In this document: positions 17,447 to 24,517 of the stretch, one piece after another
Layout: each line of letters starts with the position of its first letter
Position numbering within the stretch: the stretch's first letter is position 1
From: Pseudomonas extremorientalis
GTDB taxonomy: Bacteria; Pseudomonadota; Gammaproteobacteria; Pseudomonadales; Pseudomonadaceae
Direction: 5' to 3'
Assembly (NCBI RefSeq): GCF_001870465.1
Contig: NZ_MDGK01000056.1
Span: 62,001 to 126,000, forward strand
Length of the DNA: 64,000 nt
Made by a program: the position numbers and the translations under genes
Notes under the pieces: model-generated
Database searches by the model: none
The model's input: the letters and a program-made list of their open reading frames with translations, nothing else
What the model was told of the DNA's origin: nothing

Positions 17447-18177
17447 CAACCTTGCCACCTTTCACCCGGCACGATGATCAGCGAGAAATAGGGCGAAGAC
17501 GCCGGGTCGACCTGATCCAGCGGCACGATCTTCTGGTTGGCCATGGTGGCGCGCTCCACATAGAGGGCACGCTCGGCCAGGCCGAGTTCTTCGAGCACCA
17601 GGCGCACTTTCGGGAAGTTGCGCCCCAGCTTCATGATCACCGCCGCGTCGGCGTCGGCCAGGCGGCGCTTCAGGTCCTCATGGGGCAACACGCCCGAAAG
17701 CACCGACAGGCTCTGGTTGCGATACACCAGCGGCGCCCCCAACACCGAGGCGCCGCCGAGCATCGAGCACACGCCGGGGATGACTTGCGCTTCGTAGCGT
17801 TCGGCAAGTCGGTCATGCAGATACATGTAGGAACCGTAAAAGAACGGGTCGCCTTCGCAGATCACCGCCACATCGCGACCGGCATCCAGGTGCGCGGCAA
17901 CGTCGACACTGGCAGCGTCGTAGAAATCGCTGATCACCTGCTCATAGGACATCGGCGCCGGCAGTACCTCGGTGGTCACCGGGTACACCAGCGGCATCAA
18001 GGTCTGTTGCGGCACCAGGTGATCTTCGATGATGCCGAAGGCATTGCCCTTCTTGCCCTTGGCCACGAAGTACGCCACCACCGGCGATTCGCGCAGCAGG
18101 CGCAGGGCCTTGAGGGTGATCAGTTCCGGGTCGCCGGGGCCTACGCCCAGGCCGATCAAACGTCCGCGTGCCGGCAT
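17446..18177 (-). CDS. cobI: Precorrin-2 C20-methyltransferase
   Basis: SAM-dependent methylation of precorrin-2 at C20, making precorrin-3A. The 243-aa tetrapyrrole methylase has the N-terminal LIGLGVGPGDPELITLKAL, then CEGDPFFYGSYMYLHDRL and IPGVCSMLGGASVLGAPL. Its start overlaps the cobH stop by 1 bp and its stop overlaps the cobJ start by 1 bp, so the operon is tightly coupled. Confidence 0.96.
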   Translation of the reverse strand: MPARGRLIGLGVGPGDPELITLKALRLLRESPVVAYFVAKGKKGNAFGIIEDHLVPQQTLMPLVYPVTTEVLPAPMSYEQVISDFYDAASVDVAAHLDAGRDVAVICEGDPFFYGSYMYLHDRLAERYEAQVIPGVCSMLGGASVLGAPLVYRNQSLSVLSGVLPHEDLKRRLADADAAVIMKLGRNFPKVRLVLEELGLAERALYVERATMANQKIVPLDQVDPASSPYFSLIIVPGERWQG

Positions 18178-18803
18178 TATTCGACCTCCGTGGCCAGGGC
18201 ATTCACCGCAGCGGCGGCCATCGCACTGCCGCCCAGGCGGCCCTGCATGATCACGAACGGCACGCCACGGCTGTCCGCCGCCAGCATCGCCTTGGATTCG
18301 GCGGCGCCGACAAACCCGACCGGGAAGCCAAGGATCAAGGCAGGTTTAGGCGCACCGGCATCGAGCATTTCCAGCAGGTAGAACAACGCGGTCGGCGCAT
18401 TGCCGATCACTACTACGCTGCCTTCCAGATGCGGGCGCCACAGCTCCAGCGCGGCGGCGGAACGGGTGTTGCCCAGTTCACGCGCCAGCTCCGGCACGCT
18501 GTCGTCGCGCAGGGTGCAGATCACCGGGTTATTGGCCGGCAGGCGCGCACGGGTCACACCCTCGGAGACCATCCGCGCATCACACAGGATCGGCGCGCCA
18601 GCGGCCAACGCATCGCGCCCGGCCTTGCCCGCGCCTTCGGAAAACTGCAGGCCGTCGATGGCCTCGACCATGCCGCACGCATGAATCACCCGCACCGCGA
18701 GTTTCTCCAGGTCGGCCGGAATGCGCTCCAACCTGGCTTCCGCGCGAATAATGGCGAAGGAGTTGCGATAGATCTCCTGACCGTCGCGGATGTAATCAAT
18801 CAT
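18177..18803 (-). CDS. cobH: Precorrin-8X methylmutase
   Basis: Moves the C11 methyl group to C12, giving hydrogenobyrinic acid. The 208-aa protein from ATG 18803 (MIDYIRDGQEIYRNSF) has the catalytic histidine in RVIHACGMVE (H41). The substrate region includes ILCDARMVSEGVTR and the C-terminal FPVGFVGAAESK and IMQGRLGGSAMAAA. The start overlaps the cobG end by 8 bp; the longer in-frame N-terminus lies inside cobG and is rejected. Confidence 0.96.
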   Translation of the reverse strand: MIDYIRDGQEIYRNSFAIIRAEARLERIPADLEKLAVRVIHACGMVEAIDGLQFSEGAGKAGRDALAAGAPILCDARMVSEGVTRARLPANNPVICTLRDDSVPELARELGNTRSAAALELWRPHLEGSVVVIGNAPTALFYLLEMLDAGAPKPALILGFPVGFVGAAESKAMLAADSRGVPFVIMQGRLGGSAMAAAAVNALATEVE

Positions 18804-20085
18804 CGGTGTTGCTCCGTGGACGAGCGCGCAAGAGGGCGCCCGCCGCTTCAATGGAAAGGGTGCGCGCGTGCAGCCGGCCGAAACCGGGCTGGGCTGCCTC
18901 GCGGAAATAGAGGTCGTAGTGGCCGGGGCTCACCGCCAGCAAGGTGACCGGCGCGACATGCGCGGCGGCACAGGAACGGGGGCAGCCGGACAGGTGCACG
19001 TCATGGCCGGGGTTCAGCGCAGCCAGTTGCACGGCGTCAGCCTTGGTGTCGGCCAGGGCCTTGCCGCAACCGCTGGAACCCGTGCAGGCGGTCATGCGCG
19101 CCAGGGGTTGGTCGATGGAGCAAAGGAAGCCCAGTTGCGCCAGGCGCTCGGTCACGGCGTGCGGTTTTTCGATGTTGGGCAACAGCACGCCTTGCCAAGG
19201 GGTGAAGCGCAAGGTGCCGTCGCCGTACTCACTGGCCAGGTGTGCGGCGCCTTTGAGCATCGTCGCGTCCAGGCGCCCCAAGGGTGCGATGACGGCGACG
19301 TAGAACTGATTCCTTTGAACCTGTGGATAAGTGCCGAGGTGCAGCAAAGCCGCGCTGGGCGGGCGTTTGAAGCCTTCAGCCGACAGCAATGGCAGGCGCA
19401 GATGCCCCAGCAAGTTATCCACAGCCAAATGCCGCATGCGGGTTTGTTCCGGGCCGGCCAGTTCGAGGAACGCCTCCAGCACGGCCACCACCAGCGCATG
19501 ACCCTGCTCGAGCGGCACGGCGGCCAGCGGCGCATCCAGCCCCGGGCAACCGGCCAGGCCAAAGGCGAGGAGCGTCTGGCCATTGCGGATAAAGGCCGAC
19601 AGCCACAGGTCGTGGTGATGTTCGAGCATCGCCAGGGCTTCGCCGCCATCCAGTTGTACGGCGAACTTGGCCGACAGTTCATGGAAACGGGGATGGTTTT
19701 GCAGGGTGGCGAGCATCTGCTCAGCCAACGGGCGGGTGTCGAACAGCATCTGCGGGTCGATCCCGGCGCTGGGGCTGAGCATCAGGTTGCGTACATCGTC
19801 GCCGGCGGCGTTGTCGGGACCCAGGCCTGCGGCCAGTAGCAGGGCGATCAATGCCTGCTCTTGGGCACCGATCCCGCGAATCTGCAGGTTGGCCCGGTTG
19901 GTCGCCTCAATCACCCCGCCCGCATGGGCCTGGGCCGCGTCCGCCACGGCATGGGCTTGTGTAGCGCTGATCGAACCACCGGCCAACTTGATCCGGCAAA
20001 TGCCGCCGTCCAACGCCTGGACAATGCGCAGCAACCCCGGACAAGCCGAGGGGCGCAAGGTATTCACAGCGGGCGTTGGGTTCAC
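18796..20085 (-). CDS. cobG: Precorrin-3B synthase
   Basis: Oxygen-dependent monooxygenase of the aerobic cobalamin route, related to sulfite/nitrite reductases. It has two nitrite-reductase-like half domains. An iron-sulfur cluster motif is near the C-terminus (TACTGSSGCGKALAD, then LSGCPRSCAAAHVAPV). GTG 20085 gives 429 aa beginning VNPTPAVNTLRPSACPGLLR. The ATG at 20142 would add 19 Pro-rich residues; it has a fair ribosome site, so the start is uncertain. It is the first gene of cobG-H-I-J and diverges from cobL across a gap of about 95 bp that must hold both promoters. No cobalamin riboswitch is seen there. Confidence 0.9.
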   Translation of the reverse strand: MNPTPAVNTLRPSACPGLLRIVQALDGGICRIKLAGGSISATQAHAVADAAQAHAGGVIEATNRANLQIRGIGAQEQALIALLLAAGLGPDNAAGDDVRNLMLSPSAGIDPQMLFDTRPLAEQMLATLQNHPRFHELSAKFAVQLDGGEALAMLEHHHDLWLSAFIRNGQTLLAFGLAGCPGLDAPLAAVPLEQGHALVVAVLEAFLELAGPEQTRMRHLAVDNLLGHLRLPLLSAEGFKRPPSAALLHLGTYPQVQRNQFYVAVIAPLGRLDATMLKGAAHLASEYGDGTLRFTPWQGVLLPNIEKPHAVTERLAQLGFLCSIDQPLARMTACTGSSGCGKALADTKADAVQLAALNPGHDVHLSGCPRSCAAAHVAPVTLLAVSPGHYDLYFREAAQPGFGRLHARTLSIEAAGALLRARPRSNTDD

Positions 20086-20180
20086 GGGGCTACCGGTTGG
20101 TGGGTAAAGGCGCGGTATTATGCCTGCTTTGTCCGGCGGCATGAAAAGCCTGCCCGTCGGATGTCGTTCAAGGAATTCAT

Positions 20181-21386
20181 ATGTCGCCCTGGCTGACGGT
20201 TGTAGGCATCGGAGAAGACGGCTTCAAGGGACTGGGCAGGAACGCCCGGCATGCCCTGTTGCACGCCACGCGGATTATAGGCGGCCAGCGCCAGTTGGAC
20301 CTGTTGCCGGTGTGTATCCGAGGCGAGCGCCAGGTGTGGCCGAGCCCGTTTTCCCTGGAACCGGTGCTGGCGCGGCGCGGCGAGCCGGTGTGCGTGCTCG
20401 CCAGCGGCGATCCGATGTTCTATGGCGTGGGGGCCAGCCTGGCACGGCAAGTGCCCGCTGAAGAGTTGCTGATTTTACCGGCGCCCTCGTCGGTGTCCCT
20501 GGCGGCGGCGCGGTTGGGCTGGCCGTTGCAGGACGTGGTGACGTTGTCCGTGGTGGCCCGACCGTTGGCCGCGATCAACGCGCACCTGGCCAGTGGCGTG
20601 CGCTTGTTGGTGCTGAGCAATGACGGTCGCAGTCCTGGCTTGATTGCCTCGTTATTGGCGCAGTCCGGTTTCGGCCAGAGCCGGTTGAGCGTGTTTGAGC
20701 ACTTGGGCGGCCCGGATGAGCGGCGTGTGGAAGGTATGGCGGATGAGTGGCAGCACGCCTGCGTCGCCGATTTGAATCTGCTCGCCATCGACTGCGTCGC
20801 CTCTGGGGCAACACCGCGCCTGTCGCGCCTGGCAGGCCTGCCCGACTCAGCCTTCAAGCACGACGGCCAACTGACCAAGCGCGATGTGCGCGCCATGACC
20901 CTCGCCCGCCTGGCCCCCATGCCCGGTGAGTTGCTGTGGGACGTGGGCGCGGGCAGCGGTTCCATCGGTATCGAGTGGATGCGTGCGCACCCGAGCTGCC
21001 GCGCGTTGGCGATTGAAGCCGATGAAGGTCGCCAAGGCCTGATCGAACACAACCGCGACGCCCTTGGCGTGCCCGGGCTGCAACTGGTTCGCGGCAAGGC
21101 GCCCGAGGCGTTGAGCGGCCTGGAAGCCCCGGACGCCATCTTCATCGGCGGCGGCGTCACCCGCAACGGCGTGCTCGATACCTGCTGGCAACACCTGCGC
21201 CCCGGTGGTCGGCTGGTGGCCAATGCCGTGACCCTGCAAAGCGAAATGACCCTGATGAACTGGCGTGCCCAGCATGGCGGCGAACTGACGCGCATCCACG
21301 TGGCGCAGGCGCAGCCGTTGGGGGAACTCGATACGTGGCGCCAGGCGTTGCCGATTACCTTGCTGGAAGTGGTCAAGCCGCTATGA
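20181..21386 (+). CDS. cobL: Precorrin-6Y C5,15-methyltransferase (decarboxylating)
   Basis: Bifunctional corrin methyltransferase and decarboxylase of 401 aa. The N-terminal CbiE-type domain has PWLTVVGIGEDGFKGLGR and VLASGDPMFYGVGASLAR. The C-terminal CbiT-type domain begins near residue 215 (LTKRDVRAMTLARLAP) and has the SAM-binding loop LLWDVGAGSGSIGIEWMRA near 248. It starts at an ATG after an AAGGA site. The stop overlaps the cobK start (ATGA, 21383-21386). Confidence 0.95.
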   Translation: MSPWLTVVGIGEDGFKGLGRNARHALLHATRIIGGQRQLDLLPVCIRGERQVWPSPFSLEPVLARRGEPVCVLASGDPMFYGVGASLARQVPAEELLILPAPSSVSLAAARLGWPLQDVVTLSVVARPLAAINAHLASGVRLLVLSNDGRSPGLIASLLAQSGFGQSRLSVFEHLGGPDERRVEGMADEWQHACVADLNLLAIDCVASGATPRLSRLAGLPDSAFKHDGQLTKRDVRAMTLARLAPMPGELLWDVGAGSGSIGIEWMRAHPSCRALAIEADEGRQGLIEHNRDALGVPGLQLVRGKAPEALSGLEAPDAIFIGGGVTRNGVLDTCWQHLRPGGRLVANAVTLQSEMTLMNWRAQHGGELTRIHVAQAQPLGELDTWRQALPITLLEVVKPL

Positions 21387-22102
21387 AACGCATCCTGCTG
21401 TTGGGTGGCGTGACTGAAGCGCTGGCCATTGCTCGTACGCTGGGCCCGGAACCTATCTACAGCCTGGCCGGGGTTGGGCGCGTTCCCACCGACCTGACCT
21501 GCCAGGTGCGGGTCGGTGGTTATGGTGGTGCCGAGGGCTTGGCGCGATTTGTTCGGGATGAAGGGATTGGGCTGATTGTCGACGCGACCCATCCATATGC
21601 CGCGCAGATCAGCCGCAATGCCGCCGAAGCCGCGCGCGCGTGCGGCGTGCCTTGCTGGGCATTGCGCCGACCGGCGTGGCAGCCGCAAACGGGGGATGAC
21701 TGGCGTGAGGTCAGTGATTGGGCTTCGTTGATTGAAGCGTTGAAGCCCTTCAAACGCCCGCTGTTTACCTTGGGCCGCGAGCCGTTGCAGCATCTGGATG
21801 AAATCCCGCCGGAGCAGTTCTGGACGCTGCGCGCGCTGGATGTGTATCCGGGGAATGCGCGGTGTGAAGTGATTGGCGCGCGCGGGCCGTTTTTGATTGC
21901 GGATGAGCGTGCGTTGTTCGAGCGGCGCGGCATTGATGTACTGATCAGCAAGAACAGCGGGAGCACGGCAACGGAGCCGAAGTTGGAGGTGGCACGGGAG
22001 CGTGGGGTGCCGGTGCTGGTGTTGAAGCGGCCGGTGTTGGCGATGGTAGATCGAGAATTCACTACTGTGCCTGCGGTACTACAGGCAATCGCCACTCTCT
22101 AA
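21383..22102 (+). CDS. cobK: Precorrin-6A reductase
   Basis: NADPH-dependent reduction of precorrin-6A. The 239-aa protein begins MKRILLLGGVTEALAIARTL. It has VDATHPYAAQISRNAAEA and the C-terminal VLISKNSGSTATEPKLEVAR, all typical of CobK/CbiJ. The 4-bp overlap with cobL indicates translational coupling. No cbiD gene separates cobL and cobK, unlike the order I recall for P. aeruginosa. A REPIN follows the stop. Confidence 0.95.
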   Translation: MKRILLLGGVTEALAIARTLGPEPIYSLAGVGRVPTDLTCQVRVGGYGGAEGLARFVRDEGIGLIVDATHPYAAQISRNAAEAARACGVPCWALRRPAWQPQTGDDWREVSDWASLIEALKPFKRPLFTLGREPLQHLDEIPPEQFWTLRALDVYPGNARCEVIGARGPFLIADERALFERRGIDVLISKNSGSTATEPKLEVARERGVPVLVLKRPVLAMVDREFTTVPAVLQAIATL

Positions 22103-22116
22103 ACACCATCGATTCA

Positions 22117-22208
22117 GTGTGGAAGGGGGCTTGCCCCGATTACGGTGTATCAGTCTAAACATCTGTGACGGGTCCATCGCCATCGGGGGCAAGCCCCCTC
22201 CCACATTT
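22117..22208. repeat. REPIN after cobK
   Basis: Inverted REP arms at 22117-22140 (one base shorter in the G/C core) and 22182-22208. Confidence 0.92.
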
Positions 22209-22220
22209 AGAACGGCATCA

Positions 22221-22466
22221 TCATGCAGCGCTTTTCGTTTGCCCGGCAGCATCGTGTACACGCTCCGCAAGCAACTGCGCCAGCTCAATCAACTGCGCGA
22301 CGCCGAGCAATGCTTCGCGTGGCGCGCCTTCCGGGTTGAAGGCAATGTCACAACTCAGCGCATTGGCTGAGGCCAGGGTTTCGCTGAGGTTGACCAAAAG
22401 GTCTTCACTGCTGATTCCATCGGACACGGTGAAAAGCCGGACGGGCCCATCCCTGAGGGCTCGCCA
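22221..22466 (-). pseudogene. Truncated DUF6124/DUF3077-like small protein gene
   Basis: The frame reads ...RLFTVSDGISSEDLLVNLSE, then TLASANALSCDIAFNPEGA and LLGVAQLIELAQLLAERVHDAA. This resembles the C-terminal half of a small protein family abundant in pseudomonads (LFxV...LLxxASETLAS...). The usual N-terminal half is missing: the frame is closed by a TAA at 22467-22469, and the only usable start inside is GTG 22427. It is probably a decayed copy, though a 68-aa product from the GTG cannot be excluded. It lies between REPIN elements. Confidence 0.5.
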
Positions 22467-22528
22467 TTACTGACAAGATCTGTAAGCCACCCTCAACTCG
22501 ACCTGCCGAACAGACGATTAGCGAACAC

Positions 22529-22822
22529 ATGATCGCAAATTCCGAGTTTGCGGACGCACTCAGCGTTGAAGCCGAAGCCCTGAAATCGGATGAACCTGAA
22601 GTAGCAGCGCGATTAAACCAATGGCTGGAAAAGGCCCAATACCTCCCTGACAGAAAGACAGGATTCACTCGTTTCGACGCCGCTGACTATCTCCTAACGC
22701 AAGAAGATATGGATGCTTTCCTCGAAGCCTGCATCGAAGAGGACCCAGGCGATGGTTCTTTGATCAAAATAGGGAGAGACGACATTGCTCGCGCAACCCG
22801 CAGGCTCAACACCAAGCGATAG
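22529..22822 (+). CDS. Antidote-like protein lacking its DNA-binding half
   Basis: A 97-aa protein. Residues from about 46 (TRFDAADYLLTQEDMDAFLE, then DDIARATR) resemble the N-terminal segment of HigA/TIGR02684-type addiction-module antidotes. The helix-turn-helix that should follow is absent, because the frame stops after RRLNTKR. Its first 45 residues (MIANSEFADALSVEAEALK...) match nothing I recognise. No toxin gene is visible beside it. It could be an antitoxin remnant or an unrelated small protein. Confidence 0.45.
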   Translation: MIANSEFADALSVEAEALKSDEPEVAARLNQWLEKAQYLPDRKTGFTRFDAADYLLTQEDMDAFLEACIEEDPGDGSLIKIGRDDIARATRRLNTKR

Positions 22823-22836
22823 CCGAACACTGGCAA

Positions 22837-22944
22837 AATGTGGGAGGGGGCTTGCCCCCGATGGCGGTGTGTCAGCCACTGGTTTGTTGGCTGGGCTGGC
22901 GCTAGCGGTGGCAAGTGAATCGTTGCACCAGCCCTCCCACATTT
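22837..22944. repeat. REPIN with a disrupted right arm
   Basis: The left arm is intact (22837-22862). The right arm (about 22910-22944) is interrupted: GTGGCAAG and GCCCTCCCACATTT are separated by 15 extra bases. The rest of the gap to the next gene (22945-23097) has no gene I can see. Confidence 0.75.
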
Positions 22945-23097
22945 GAACTGTGCAGCTTTGAAGATCGGCATCCACTCGATTACCCGTCTATCCTCAAACC
23001 CGTCACTGCGACACCAAACCACACCGCCCCTTTTTACTTATCCCTACCGATCAGGCTAAATACCCGCCTGATCGTTTAACCCTACGGATTGTCCGCC

Positions 23098-23493
23098 ATG
23101 GCCCGTCAACGCTTTGCAATTGCCTGGATCGCCTGCCTTGCAGTGCTGTTCAACGCCTTTGCCATGCCGATGGCCAGCGCAATGCAACAGTCCAGCGACC
23201 CGGTCCGGCAATTGTTGTGGGGCAGTTTCTGCTCGTCCAACGGTGCAAGCCTCAAGACCATCGCCCTGGGCAAGCTGGAGATCCCGGCGCCGCAGCAGGA
23301 CGATCATTCCACCATGCAGCATTGCTGGTGTTGCTCGGGCTCGGCACCGTTGGTGGCGTTGCCGGGGCATGTGCCGCAGTTGTATCTCACCCAATTCAAT
23401 ACTTCACAGCGCTTGCCGCCGCCCCGGCTGCACAGCCCGCCCCCGCGTCAGCAATGGCCAAGCCTCAACCCCCGCGCCTCTCCAACGGCTTGA
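23098..23493 (+). CDS. DUF2946-like small protein of the copper cluster
   Basis: A 131-aa protein with a membrane anchor or signal sequence (FAIAWIACLAVLFNAFAMP). A Cys/His motif (DDHSTMQHCWCCSG) near the middle is followed by a Pro/Arg-rich tail. The CWCC motif and position beside a PCu(A)C chaperone and an OprC-like receptor are typical of DUF2946 proteins, thought to act in copper handling. The function is inferred from context. The start at ATG 23098 follows a weak ribosome site. Confidence 0.75.
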   Translation: MARQRFAIAWIACLAVLFNAFAMPMASAMQQSSDPVRQLLWGSFCSSNGASLKTIALGKLEIPAPQQDDHSTMQHCWCCSGSAPLVALPGHVPQLYLTQFNTSQRLPPPRLHSPPPRQQWPSLNPRASPTA

Positions 23494-23540
23494 TCTTCTT
23501 CGCAAGTGAACTGCGTTTAGAACCGTTCTGGAGAACTGCC

Positions 23541-24023
23541 ATGCTCAAATCTTCCCTGCTTCTGGCTGCGTTGTTGCTGCCGGTGTTCAGTGCTGCCAAT
23601 GCCGATGACTACAAGGCCGGCGACCTGCTGGTCAGCGATCCCTGGTCCCAGGAATTGCCACCGAATGCGCCAACCGTCGCGGCGTACTTTGTGATTCACA
23701 ACACCGGAGAAAGCCCGGACCGCCTGCTCAGTGTCGACACCCCCGTGGCGGACAAGGCCGAGTTGCATGAGCATGTAATGCAGGGCGACCTGATGAAGAT
23801 GCAGCAGGTGCCCAGCGTCGCCGTACCGGCCAAGGGCGAGCTGACCTTCGCGCCCATGGCGTATCACGTGATGCTGCTGGGCCTCAAGGACCGCAGCCTG
23901 CTGGCCGACGGCAAGCAATTCCCGCTGACCCTCACCTTCGAAAAAGCCGGCAAGGTCGAGGTAGAAGTGTCGGTGCAGAAAGTGCCGCCGATGACCACCC
24001 ACGAGCACAAGCACACCCAATAG
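23541..24023 (+). CDS. Periplasmic copper chaperone PCu(A)C
   Basis: A 160-aa periplasmic copper(I) chaperone. The signal peptide is SSLLLAALLLPVFSAANA. The mature domain has the family pattern DPWSQELPPNAPTVAAYFV, then a ligand set HEHVMQGDLMKMQ and PMAYHVMLLGLK, matching the H(M)x10Mx21HxM copper site. A His-rich tail (THEHKHTQ) may add metal affinity. It lies between two DUF2946-like genes in a unit leading to the OprC-like receptor. Confidence 0.92.
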   Translation: MLKSSLLLAALLLPVFSAANADDYKAGDLLVSDPWSQELPPNAPTVAAYFVIHNTGESPDRLLSVDTPVADKAELHEHVMQGDLMKMQQVPSVAVPAKGELTFAPMAYHVMLLGLKDRSLLADGKQFPLTLTFEKAGKVEVEVSVQKVPPMTTHEHKHTQ

Positions 24024-24034
24024 GCTGACACTCG

Positions 24035-24424
24035 ATGGGCGCCCCTCGCGCCAGGTTGTCTCCACATTCGCGTATGAAGCGCGGCAGTTGGATCAGCCTG
24101 TTCGCCATGCTGATGATCTTTATCGGTCCGCTGATTTCCCAAGCGATGCCGATGGACCATCACGCCGGTATGTCGATGGACATGCCAATGGACCACGGCG
24201 CCTCCCATCACCCCAAGGCGCCTGACGAACACCACGCCCTCTGGTCCAAGTGCGGCTATTGCGACCTGCTCTATAGCTGCCCCGCCCTGCCCGGCGGCGT
24301 TTCAATCTTCACCCTGAGCAGCCCGCCGCCCGCCAGCGCCCTCACCCCCGCCACACGCCTGGGCCATGCCCGGCAGAGCATCTTCCCCGGCGCCCGCAGC
24401 CGCGCGCCGCCCATCGCTTCGTAA
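24035..24424 (+). CDS. DUF2946 domain protein
   Basis: A 129-aa protein with an N-terminal hydrophobic segment (ISLFAMLMIFIGPLISQA). A His/Met-rich stretch (MPMDHHAGMSMDMPMDHGAS) could bind copper. The DUF2946 motif SKCGYCDLLYSCPALPG follows. It starts 11 bp after the chaperone gene, so the two are likely co-transcribed. The role in copper handling is inferred from the Met/His content and neighbours. Confidence 0.82.
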   Translation: MGAPRARLSPHSRMKRGSWISLFAMLMIFIGPLISQAMPMDHHAGMSMDMPMDHGASHHPKAPDEHHALWSKCGYCDLLYSCPALPGGVSIFTLSSPPPASALTPATRLGHARQSIFPGARSRAPPIAS

Positions 24425-24517
24425 GCACTTAACACCGTTACTTCACACCGGCCGACTTTAGACAGACAGCCGCAGGCTGCTGGCCGTGTTGTTTACGATT
24501 GCTAGATGGAATGTGTC

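Noticed and set aside
20086..20180. Possible cobalamin riboswitch between cobG and cobL
   Set aside because: The gap is only 95 bp and shows no B12-box or the required multi-stem layout.
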